Shown here piece after piece: positions 44,975 to 52,768 of a stretch of DNA of 64,000 bases. The notes beneath the pieces are model-generated. The model worked only from the letters and a program-made list of their open reading frames with translations, was not told the DNA's origin and searched no databases. Made by a program: the position numbers and the translations under genes. The stretch is from Bacteroides coprosuis DSM 18011 (lineage in GTDB: Bacteria > Bacteroidota > Bacteroidia > Bacteroidales > Bacteroidaceae), in NCBI GenBank assembly GCA_000212915.1, contig CM001167.1, forward strand, positions 1 through 64,000, in the 5' to 3' direction. Numbering within the stretch: position 1 is the stretch's first letter; every line of letters starts with the position of its first letter.

Positions 44975-46177
44975 ATGCTATATAAATTACTTAAACATAA
45001 GATGAGTCGTAATCAGCTAATAGGTTTCACATTAGCCAATCTAGTAGGACTCAGTATTATCTTTATCGGTATTCAGATTTATTCTGACTTACACCCAATA
45101 TTAAATGATAAAGATAGTTTCCTTCAAGATGAATATATAATACTCACCAAAAAGGTCAATACAGTTGGCTCTATATTAGGTAAATCGCCTTCATTCTCAA
45201 AAAAAGAAATTAATAGCCTAAAAGATCAATCTTTCATCCAAGATGTAGGTTTATTTGAAGCGTCACATTTCAACATCAGAGCCAATATTAATTTTATTGG
45301 AAAGCAATTTGGAATAGCAACCGATATGTTCTTTGAGTCTGTTCCTGATAACTTTATTGACGTTGAAAGTACAGATTGGATCTACAATACGGAAAAAGAA
45401 GAAATTCCCATTATTATTCCTCGCTCCTATCTCGATTTATATAATTTTGGATTTGCTGCTAGCAAAAGTTTACCCAAAGTTTCGGAAGGACTTATCAACT
45501 CCGTAGTATTAGATATTAATGCTTCTGGAAATGGACAGTTTCAAAGATATAAAGGGCGTATTATCGGTTTCTCCAAAAGGATAAACACTATTTTAGTGCC
45601 CGAGAGCTTCTTGAAAGAGGCTAACAGCAAATATTCAACTGATAAAGAAAAGGATGCTCTACGCGTCATCATAAAAGTCAAGAATAGTTCAGATCCTCAA
45701 CTCTCTAAGTTTATTGCAGACAAGGGCTATATCATTGATGGGAACCAGCTAGATACAGGGAAAGCTCGTTACTTTTTAAATATAAGTATCAGCATTGTTT
45801 TATTTATAGGCTTACTTATAAGTGTTTTGGCTTGTTATATTTTGATTTTGAGTATTTACTTACTCGTAGAGAAAAACATATATAGCCTAGAAAACCTATC
45901 TCTTTTAGGATATTCAAATACACAAATAGCCCGCCCATATCTATTTATCACGATGATATTAGTGAGTATATCATCTATAATAGCCATCATTATAACCAAG
46001 TATGCCCAGAGTATTTATATCCCTTTCATAAAAGAAGTAACAGATACGAGCATTGCAAGTACGTTATCATCGAGTACCTTAATTTTTGCATTGGTCCTCT
46101 TTATTGGCATACTTATAGTGGGATTTTTAGTAATAAACACCAAAATAAAAAGTATTTCTACATTTAAAAATAGATAA
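44975..46177 (+). CDS. FtsX/MacB-like ABC permease
   Basis: A 400-aa membrane protein. One segment at about residues 17-36 is followed by a large extracytoplasmic domain to about residue 263. Three further segments (about 266-290, 312-338, 363-388) form the FtsX domain. This 1+3 layout is that of MacB, LolC/E and FtsX. With the ATPase 2 bp upstream it forms a type VII-like ABC system, which transmits force across the membrane and does not transport through a channel. The partner is unknown. Confidence 0.82.
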   Translation: MLYKLLKHKMSRNQLIGFTLANLVGLSIIFIGIQIYSDLHPILNDKDSFLQDEYIILTKKVNTVGSILGKSPSFSKKEINSLKDQSFIQDVGLFEASHFNIRANINFIGKQFGIATDMFFESVPDNFIDVESTDWIYNTEKEEIPIIIPRSYLDLYNFGFAASKSLPKVSEGLINSVVLDINASGNGQFQRYKGRIIGFSKRINTILVPESFLKEANSKYSTDKEKDALRVIIKVKNSSDPQLSKFIADKGYIIDGNQLDTGKARYFLNISISIVLFIGLLISVLACYILILSIYLLVEKNIYSLENLSLLGYSNTQIARPYLFITMILVSISSIIAIIITKYAQSIYIPFIKEVTDTSIASTLSSSTLIFALVLFIGILIVGFLVINTKIKSISTFKNR

Positions 46178-46182
46178 TAAAA

Positions 46183-46207
46183 AAAGGTCGAGGAATCCTC
46201 GACCTTT
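46183..46207. terminator. Bidirectional terminator between the ABC pair and the betaine operon
   Basis: A 12-bp perfect stem (46183-46194 with 46196-46207) and A/T-rich ends. It ends two convergent transcripts. Confidence 0.88.
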
Positions 46208-46228
46208 ACTATATTGACCATCCAATAA

Positions 46229-47086
46229 CTATTCTTCTAGCTTCTTCGGTATCCAACTATCTACTAGCTCTTGATTATCTTTCATCCAAGATTTTACTCC
46301 CATAACCTCTGTTGGAGCATCTTCTAGTGCATCCATTAAAGAGCTAATCTGTTCATTAGTAAACTTCATATTTCCTATCAATTCTGTGGCAAAAGGATCC
46401 TCTTCTTTAAATCCCTTTCTACAGATACTCTTGATAACTTCAGCTTCTCCATATACATTCTTAGGGTCTTCTAAAATTTTCAAATCAAAACGGCTAAACT
46501 TCCAATGAGGTTTCCAACCAGTTACAACAACCCATTTATTTTCATCAATAGCTTTTTTCAAAGCTGCTGTCATCATAGGACCAGTCGAAGAAAGTAATTT
46601 AAAATCCAAATTGTAATCCTTGATAGCTTGTTCTGTAACCTTCATCACTCCTGCTCCCGCATCAATCCCTACAATCTCGCCCTCAAATTGATCTTTTACA
46701 CTATTCAACTCTTCAATAGAGTTTATAGTTACATACGAAGGTACTACCAATCCTATCGTTGCATCATTAAACAATGTGTCTATTTCTTCTATCGCATCTC
46801 CATATTGTTTAAAATAATCTGCATGCGTTATAGGTAACCAAGAATCCAAAAACACATCTGCATCCTTTTTAGCTAATGCAGCGAAAATTGGAGCAATATC
46901 TGCATTCTTCATTTTCACCTTATAACCTTGTTCTTCAAATAAGATTTTAGCGAGGTTTGTCATAGCAATTCCCTCAGCCCAATTAACATAAGCAAAAGTG
47001 ATTGTTTTTTTATCTGATTGATTTCCACATGATGCAAATAACAGTGCTGTTACAAGCATTAGTGCTATACTTTTTAAATATTTCAT
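46229..47086 (-). CDS. Glycine betaine ABC transporter substrate-binding lipoprotein
   Basis: A 285-aa periplasmic binding protein of the ProX/OpuAC type, anchored by a lipobox at LFASC (Cys20). Cation-pi binding tryptophans are expected from VNWAEGIA, LDSWLPITH and VVTGWKPHW, which match the aromatic box of betaine-binding proteins. It is the last gene of the operon, 17 bp after the permease. The substrate could be glycine betaine, proline betaine or choline. Confidence 0.92.
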   Translation of the reverse strand: MKYLKSIALMLVTALLFASCGNQSDKKTITFAYVNWAEGIAMTNLAKILFEEQGYKVKMKNADIAPIFAALAKKDADVFLDSWLPITHADYFKQYGDAIEEIDTLFNDATIGLVVPSYVTINSIEELNSVKDQFEGEIVGIDAGAGVMKVTEQAIKDYNLDFKLLSSTGPMMTAALKKAIDENKWVVVTGWKPHWKFSRFDLKILEDPKNVYGEAEVIKSICRKGFKEEDPFATELIGNMKFTNEQISSLMDALEDAPTEVMGVKSWMKDNQELVDSWIPKKLEE

Positions 47087-47103
47087 TCTATTATATCTTT
47101 TAT

Positions 47104-47949
47104 TTAATTATTTTTCTTTTTCCCATTATTTTTCTTCGCTATACCCTGCGTAATACGGTCTAATATAATCGCAAGAATAACCACAGCAATACCACCCTCA
47201 AAACCTAAACCGATTTTCATCTGGGTAATTCCTTTTAATACAATCTCTCCTAATCCACCAGCAGCAATCATGGCAGCTATCACAACCATAGAGAGCGACA
47301 TCATAATCGTTTGGTTCACACCTGTCAAAATAGTAGGCAAAGCCAATGGTAACTGAACCTTAAATAACAGCTGCCAACGAGTAGCCCCTAGAGATGTAGT
47401 AGCCTCAACTATATTTTTAGGAACCTGACGAATACCTAATCCTGTTAAACGAACCACAGGAGGCATAGCAAAAATTACAGTAGCAAAAGCTCCTGGTACT
47501 GGTCCTAATCCAAAGAATAAAACAGCAGGAATTAGATAAACAAATGCGGGCATAGTTTGCATAAAGTCAAGTACCGGACGTAATATTTTATCACAACGGT
47601 CACTATAAGCTGTCCATACACCCAAAGGAACTCCTATTAATAAAGCAATAAACGTTGAAGATAATACTAATGCCAAGGTTTCCATAGTAGGCTCCCAAAA
47701 GCCCATTCCCCAAATCAATAGTAAACCTAAAACCGAAAATAATGCTACTCCTTTACCTGCTTTTTTCCAGGCAAGTATAGCCATAACAATGATAGTAATC
47801 CAAAAAGGGATACTATTTAGTATGGTTTGAAGACCGTCAATAAAACCACCAATACCTGTATTCAATGCATCAAAAAATGATGCAAAATTCTCTGTTAACC
47901 AATTAATGGCTATCTCTATATATTTTCCTATATTAATTCTTTCAATCAT
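47104..47949 (-). CDS. Glycine betaine ABC transporter permease
   Basis: A 281-aa permease of the ProW/OpuAB type with six or more membrane segments. The cytoplasmic EAA loop appears as EATTSLGATRWQLLFKVQLPLALP. The N-terminal extension is short, without the long periplasmic segment of E. coli ProW. Its ATG overlaps the ATPase stop by 4 bp, so translation is coupled. Confidence 0.93.
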   Translation of the reverse strand: MIERINIGKYIEIAINWLTENFASFFDALNTGIGGFIDGLQTILNSIPFWITIIVMAILAWKKAGKGVALFSVLGLLLIWGMGFWEPTMETLALVLSSTFIALLIGVPLGVWTAYSDRCDKILRPVLDFMQTMPAFVYLIPAVLFFGLGPVPGAFATVIFAMPPVVRLTGLGIRQVPKNIVEATTSLGATRWQLLFKVQLPLALPTILTGVNQTIMMSLSMVVIAAMIAAGGLGEIVLKGITQMKIGLGFEGGIAVVILAIILDRITQGIAKKNNGKKKNN

Positions 47950-49172
47950 AAGTCTTGTGCATTTTGAACTAACTTATCTATTTCTTTCTTATCTTTTCCT
48001 GTGACTTCGAACACCAATGAAGAAAGAGGTACAATGCCTTTAAACTCCTTATTTTCACCCACTACCCATATAGGAGAGTTTGTTTTTGTCATCAAGGGAA
48101 TAATATCTTCTATAACCGTGTTTTCTCTAACTGTGTGGCCAAACTGCTTAATAACAGAATCAATATTTTTAATATGCTCTTTCCGGAGTTCCAGTAAGTC
48201 TTCTAAATATACTTCTCCCACCAATAAATTATCATCATCTACCACAGGCAAAAGAGTAAGATTCTTTCGTCTCATCTTTCTGATGATAACTTCAGGACCT
48301 TCCTTCTTAAAACGTGCAACAATTGGATCCTTCAACACGATAGAAGATGCTGTAATGATTTTACTTCTATCTACATTTTCAACAAAACTAGCTACATAAT
48401 TATTGGCAGGTTCTGTTAGTATCTCTTCCGAAGTACCTACCTGAACTATCACGCCATCTTTCATAATTGCTATACGATCTCCCAGCTTAATAGCTTCGTC
48501 TAAATCGTGGGTAATAAAGACAATGGTTTTCTTCATCTTTGTTTGCAAGGCCAAAAGCTCATCTTGCATTTGCGTTCTGATCAAAGGGTCTAGTGCAGAG
48601 AAAGCTTCATCCATCAATAGCACTTCGGGGTCATTAGCTAAAGCTCTGGCTAAGCCTACCCTTTGCTGCATACCACCAGAAAGCTCACTTACCATCTGAC
48701 TTTCATAACCTTCTAATCCAACTAGCTTCATAGCATACATTGCTTTGTCTTCTCGAGTTTCTTTATCAACTCCTTGCAACTCTAAACCAAAACCTATATT
48801 TTCAACAACCGTTTTATGGGGTAACAGTCCAAAGTTTTGGAAGACCATAGCCATAGTCTTACGACGACTATTGATCAGTTGCTTATCGCTAGCCTTGGAT
48901 ATATCTGTTCCATTGATAATTATTTCTCCATGTGTAGGAGTAACCAAACGATTAATACAACGTAATAGTGAAGACTTTCCACTACCAGACAATCCCATTA
49001 CAACAAAAATCTCACCTTCATTAATAGTTAGATTTGCATCTTGCACAGCAATAGTACATCCCGTATGTTTGAGTATTTCCGCCTTACTTTTACCCTCTTT
49101 CAGTTTACGGAAAGCGCGACTTTTTTCTGCTCCAAATATCAGGTATAAATCTTTTATTTCTATTTTACTCAT
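47946..49172 (-). CDS. Glycine betaine ABC transporter ATPase with CBS domains
   Basis: A 408-aa ProV/OpuAA homologue. An N-terminal helical extension (about 1-45) is typical of this group. Walker A is GLSGSGKSS, the signature LSGGMQQRV and Walker B LLMDEAFSALD. The C-terminal ~130 residues contain a pair of CBS domains, which in OpuA sense ionic strength or nucleotides. It follows the porin gene by 22 bp. Osmotic regulation of activity through the CBS pair is family knowledge. Confidence 0.94.
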   Translation of the reverse strand: MSKIEIKDLYLIFGAEKSRAFRKLKEGKSKAEILKHTGCTIAVQDANLTINEGEIFVVMGLSGSGKSSLLRCINRLVTPTHGEIIINGTDISKASDKQLINSRRKTMAMVFQNFGLLPHKTVVENIGFGLELQGVDKETREDKAMYAMKLVGLEGYESQMVSELSGGMQQRVGLARALANDPEVLLMDEAFSALDPLIRTQMQDELLALQTKMKKTIVFITHDLDEAIKLGDRIAIMKDGVIVQVGTSEEILTEPANNYVASFVENVDRSKIITASSIVLKDPIVARFKKEGPEVIIRKMRRKNLTLLPVVDDDNLLVGEVYLEDLLELRKEHIKNIDSVIKQFGHTVRENTVIEDIIPLMTKTNSPIWVVGENKEFKGIVPLSSLVFEVTGKDKKEIDKLVQNAQDL

Positions 49173-49194
49173 CTATTATTCTATTTTTAAAGGT

Positions 49195-50346
49195 TTAGAA
49201 GTAATAACCCATGTTTATATTAAAACGTGCATTCCATTTATTAGAAGGATCACCTTGTGCAAAACTATCATCCCAAGCATTACTAAACCAGGAATGATTT
49301 TTGCCCAAGGCATAATCGATGTAAGTAAATACTGGTCCTGTTGTAAGTAATATCCCTGAGACATTTTGATAGCTATCTTTATAGCCATCAATGCGTTTAT
49401 GCATCATACTAAAATCATTGTAGATACGTATATTATCTAATATTCCTTTATTTACAGGTATTGTGTAAGCAATAGTAGCTAAGTAAGTATCTGCTTTTCT
49501 AGCTACATTATAATTCGCTCCATAAGCTCCCATGGTTACAAAATCTCGATCTATAGGGTTCCCATTCTTATCATTTCCCTTCTTGGGGCTCATAGCATAT
49601 GTAGTATACTGAGCCTTAACATCCCAGTTTTTATATGAAGCAGAATAATGTACTGCAAAAGCTTTTCTCAACCCCATCTTTTCAGTGTCCATATTGTAAA
49701 TACCACCGAGCATTCCCGATAGACCAAATTCTTGTTTAAACCTATTTCCACAAGTATAGTTTATTTGAATATTTCCCTGATTTACTTCTTTATCTCTACC
49801 TCCTACATCATAAGAATAACGATTTGGTGATAAACTTTGTTTATCTCCAAAATCAAGAATATCAGAGTTTTTAAAGAAAGCCAATGCTAGATTCCAAGCA
49901 TTTTTATTGAACAAATATTTCACACCCATATCATAGTCATCTTCTAATCCTAGATAATAATTCAGATTAAAAAAGAAATTATTAGAAGTAACAGGTAATA
50001 CGCCAAAAGGAACTTGAGTTAATCCTACTTGTATTTGATGATTTTCATTGAATTTATAGCCAAACCAACCGTGTTTAAGCATATGTCCACCAGAGCTATT
50101 GGCATAAAAGCGATATTCTGCATCAAAAAGAATTTTTTTATAACTTCCAGTAAGATTTAAACGGAATACATCAAAACCGAAATCACCTCCTTTCTTTTTA
50201 CTATCCTCTTTCCAATCGGAATAGTTATAGTTAAAACGGAGTGCTCCACCAAGCTTAAATTCTGGCTTCTCTTGAGCAATTGAATACGTAGAAAAAAATA
50301 AAAACGAAAATAAAAAGGTAAAAAGAATTCTTTCTTTATATCTCAT
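49195..50346 (-). CDS. Outer-membrane porin heading the betaine operon
   Basis: A 383-aa exported beta-barrel. The signal peptide ends near SIAQ (residue 25). Strand-like segments repeat through the protein (FKLGGALRFNYNYSDW, KILFDAEYRFYANS, IQVGLTQVPFG, WNLALAFFKNS, FNINMGYYF), and the final Phe is the usual barrel end signal. It resembles phosphate-selective porin O/P-like or DcaP-like families; the exact family is not certain. Its place as first gene before the three betaine ABC genes suggests that it lets betaine across the outer membrane. Confidence 0.82.
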   Translation of the reverse strand: MRYKERILFTFLFSFLFFSTYSIAQEKPEFKLGGALRFNYNYSDWKEDSKKKGGDFGFDVFRLNLTGSYKKILFDAEYRFYANSSGGHMLKHGWFGYKFNENHQIQVGLTQVPFGVLPVTSNNFFFNLNYYLGLEDDYDMGVKYLFNKNAWNLALAFFKNSDILDFGDKQSLSPNRYSYDVGGRDKEVNQGNIQINYTCGNRFKQEFGLSGMLGGIYNMDTEKMGLRKAFAVHYSASYKNWDVKAQYTTYAMSPKKGNDKNGNPIDRDFVTMGAYGANYNVARKADTYLATIAYTIPVNKGILDNIRIYNDFSMMHKRIDGYKDSYQNVSGILLTTGPVFTYIDYALGKNHSWFSNAWDDSFAQGDPSNKWNARFNINMGYYF

Positions 50347-50536
50347 AAAGTAACTTTTTTAAGGACATTTACTCAACTTCTTTGCCCTTTATTATTAATT
50401 AATAAAATTGTAAAATTATATGTACTGAACGGATGATATAGAGAAGGAGTTTTTTTATATCAACTCCTATAAACGAACAGTTTTAATTTGAAGAAATTAA
50501 CTGATTAATTATGCCAATTTCTATTTATGACATTTT
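50347..50536 (-). promoter_or_regulatory. Long 5' leader of the porin-betaine operon
   Basis: If the strong promoter at 50537-50568 is used, about 185 nt of leader RNA precede the porin ATG. No ORF or known riboswitch was recognised in it. Confidence 0.45.
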
Positions 50537-50568
50537 CAAAGATAAAAAAAAATGCTTATTTAGACAAA
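50537..50568 (-). promoter_or_regulatory. Promoter of the porin-betaine transporter operon
   Basis: On the minus strand TTTG (50568-50565), 20 bp, then TATCTTTG (50544-50537). It matches the Bacteroides consensus at both boxes. Confidence 0.7.
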
Positions 50569-50765
50569 CGGGAATAGTTTTATTAAACACAATTAACTGA
50601 TTTACAATACGATAATATATAAATATTCTTTTTCAGCAATACATACATGTTTAATAACACATTACTATATAGACAGGAAAGCTAAATATAATTCGTTTTA
50701 TACACAAAAAGAAAGTATTTTTCATATTGAGCTTTCTTCAAGTAGAATTCTCTGACACTTTTATA

Positions 50766-50773
50766 TATCTTTG
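50766..50773 (+). promoter_or_regulatory. -7 box for the C1B aminopeptidase gene
   Basis: TATCTTTG is a full -7 consensus match 37 bp before the ATG. The -33 element is weak. Confidence 0.5.
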
Positions 50774-50810
50774 TATTTATTGAATACATAACAAACTAAA
50801 TTAAAACAAC

Positions 50811-51995
50811 ATGAAAAAAACACTACTTACGGCAGCTGTATGCCTTCTAAGTTTTGGCCTTTATGCACAAGAGAGTGCTAAAAGTGATGAAGGTTTTCAG
50901 TTTACAACAGTAAAAGAAAATGCTATCACACCTGTTAAGAACCAAAATAGATCTAGTACCTGCTGGAGCTTTTCTGGAATCGGTCTTTTAGAATCAGAAC
51001 TTCTACGTCAAGGTAAAGGAGAATATGATTTATCTGAGATGTTCATCGTTCACCACACTATGCTAGATAGAGCTGAACTATATGTTCGCCTTCATGGAGA
51101 TAGTTCATTCTCTCCAGGCGGTAGTTTCTATGATGTTATTGCTACTATGAAAAAGGATGGTTTAGTTCCTCAAGAAGCAATGGAAGGAATTAAATATGGT
51201 GAAGAAAGACATATTCATACAGAAATAGATGCTGTAGCTTCTGGCTACGTAAACGCTATTGCTAAAGGACGTTTCAAAAAACTTACTCCCGTATGGAAAG
51301 AAGGTTTAAAAGCTATCTATGATACATATCTAGGCGAATGCCCTGAAAAATTCACTTATAAAGGTAAAGAATATACTCCAAGAACCTTTGCTGACGAACT
51401 AGGTCTTAAAGCTGAGGATTATATTTCTCTAACATCTTATACACACCACCCTTTCTACGAACAATTTGTTATTGAAATTCAAGACAATTGGAGAGGTGGT
51501 TTATCATACAATCTTCCAATTGATGAATTCATGGAAGTAATGGACTATGCAGTGAAACAAGGATTTACAATTGCATGGGGTAGTGATGTAAGTGAAGTTG
51601 GTTTCACTCGTAATGGCATTGCAGTAATGCCTGATCTTGAAAGAACAGATCTAAGTGGCTCTGATATGGCTCGCTGGACAGGCATGACTCCTGCTGATAA
51701 GAGCAAAGAAGCAGTTTCTAAACCAGGACCTGAAGTTGAGGCAACTCAAGAAATGCGTCAAGCAGCATTTGACAATTGGGAAACAACTGACGACCATGGT
51801 ATGCTTATCTATGGTATTGCAAAAGACCAAACAGGTAAAGAATATTTCATGGTGAAAAACTCATGGGGTACAGATAATAAATACGAAGGAACTTGGTATG
51901 CATCAAAACCTTTCGTGAGATACAAAACAATGAATATTGTTCTTCATAAAGATGCTCTACCAAAAGCTATAGCTAAAAAACTAGGACTTAAATAA
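50811..51995 (+). CDS. pepC: Exported C1B cysteine aminopeptidase (bleomycin hydrolase-like)
   Basis: Papain-like aminopeptidase of the PepC/bleomycin hydrolase group, 394 aa including a signal peptide ending near LYAQ (residue 20). The oxyanion Gln is in VKNQNRSST, the nucleophile Cys in STCWSFSG, the His in TDDHGMLI and the Asn in VKNSWG. The C-terminal tail (KALAK-type, ending KKLGLK) corresponds to the arm that in bleomycin hydrolase enters the active site. Most relatives are cytosolic hexamers; this one should act in the periplasm or outside. It stands alone with its own promoter and terminator. Confidence 0.92.
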   Translation: MKKTLLTAAVCLLSFGLYAQESAKSDEGFQFTTVKENAITPVKNQNRSSTCWSFSGIGLLESELLRQGKGEYDLSEMFIVHHTMLDRAELYVRLHGDSSFSPGGSFYDVIATMKKDGLVPQEAMEGIKYGEERHIHTEIDAVASGYVNAIAKGRFKKLTPVWKEGLKAIYDTYLGECPEKFTYKGKEYTPRTFADELGLKAEDYISLTSYTHHPFYEQFVIEIQDNWRGGLSYNLPIDEFMEVMDYAVKQGFTIAWGSDVSEVGFTRNGIAVMPDLERTDLSGSDMARWTGMTPADKSKEAVSKPGPEVEATQEMRQAAFDNWETTDDHGMLIYGIAKDQTGKEYFMVKNSWGTDNKYEGTWYASKPFVRYKTMNIVLHKDALPKAIAKKLGLK

Positions 51996-52016
51996 TAAGT
52001 CTATTTAATCATATAT

Positions 52017-52052
52017 AAAAAGAGAGATTCTCAGCTGAGAATCTCTCTTTTT
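52017..52052 (+). terminator. Terminator after the C1B aminopeptidase gene
   Basis: A perfect 36-bp palindrome (18 + 18) with A-run and T-run ends, 22 bp after the stop. Confidence 0.92.
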
Positions 52053-52567
52053 GTTTTTGCTAACTTCTAATATTCAGAATAAGGTTAAAAAATAATGCCT
52101 TAAAACATCTCTAATAGTAAAGAACACAAATCATATAAGTCTATCCACATAAACATCCTTTAAATAAGCTCCTTAGCGAACATTAAATACTTATTTTCTT
52201 AGGAGGGGTTAATTACTTTGACACCGACATGTCATCATCATGTCGGTGTCAAAGTATTCACATGTCGGTGTTATGATGAGAACCTATCACTGTAAAATTA
52301 CATCTGCTCATGCCCAGCCAAATAATAAACCTGCACAGTAGAAAATAATTAACCTTTTACATTAAAATAAGCATGCCTCATTAAAGATAATTACACCGCT
52401 TTTACATCACGATAACACAAAAACAGACACTAGACTATGCCATCGTGTTAATTCTCTTTTTACGAGTTTAAAACACTAGTTATCGTGCTCTTTTAAGAGA
52501 GTATCAAAGAGTACTTTTCTATTAAAAAAGAATGAAAGTATTCCAAATAATCTGTTTTTAAAATAAA
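52053..52567. other. Non-coding gap before nrdD containing repeat copy 4
   Basis: The gap contains the tripartite repeat at 52220-52272. The remaining 300 bp before the nrdD promoter are AT-rich with small imperfect inverted repeats. No coding ORF or known RNA was recognised. Confidence 0.55.
52220..52272 (+). repeat. Tripartite palindromic repeat, copy 4
   Basis: Arm 1 GACACCGACATG is at 52220-52231. The inverted arm CATGTCGGTGTC follows after 7 nt (52239-52250) and CATGTCGGTGTT after 10 nt (52261-52272). Here the pairing of arms 1 and 2 extends outward to 18 perfect base pairs (52214-52231 with 52239-52256). The added bases TACTTT/AAAGTA are not found in the other copies, which suggests that structure is kept while sequence varies. 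Confidence 0.85.
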
Positions 52568-52597
52568 TTTGCTTTCATAAAAAAATTAGTATCTTTG
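52568..52597 (+). promoter_or_regulatory. Promoter of nrdD-nrdG
   Basis: TTTG at 52568-52571, 18 bp, then TATCTTTG at 52590-52597. Both boxes match the Bacteroides consensus. A start near 52603 gives a leader of about 165 nt. Confidence 0.75.
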
Positions 52598-52768
52598 TTA
52601 TACTTGCGACATTAAAACACCCATATACCTATAAATCAATGTTTTATATAAAATGTATATTTTACACTGAGTATAGTAAAAGTGTTTTAAATAATCTATT
52701 TTGGTAAACTTTAAAATTCAAATAAATAAAAAGTTTTCCAAAATGAAAACTAAAATCATCAAAAGACA

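Noticed and set aside
48745-49350. 201-aa plus-strand ORF opposite the betaine ATPase gene
   Set aside because: Antisense to a clear ProV-type gene, with low-complexity Ser/Pro/Ile composition typical of a shadow frame.
50698-50706. DnaA-box-like TTATACACA upstream of the C1B peptidase gene
   Set aside because: A single near-match in very AT-rich intergenic DNA, expected by chance.
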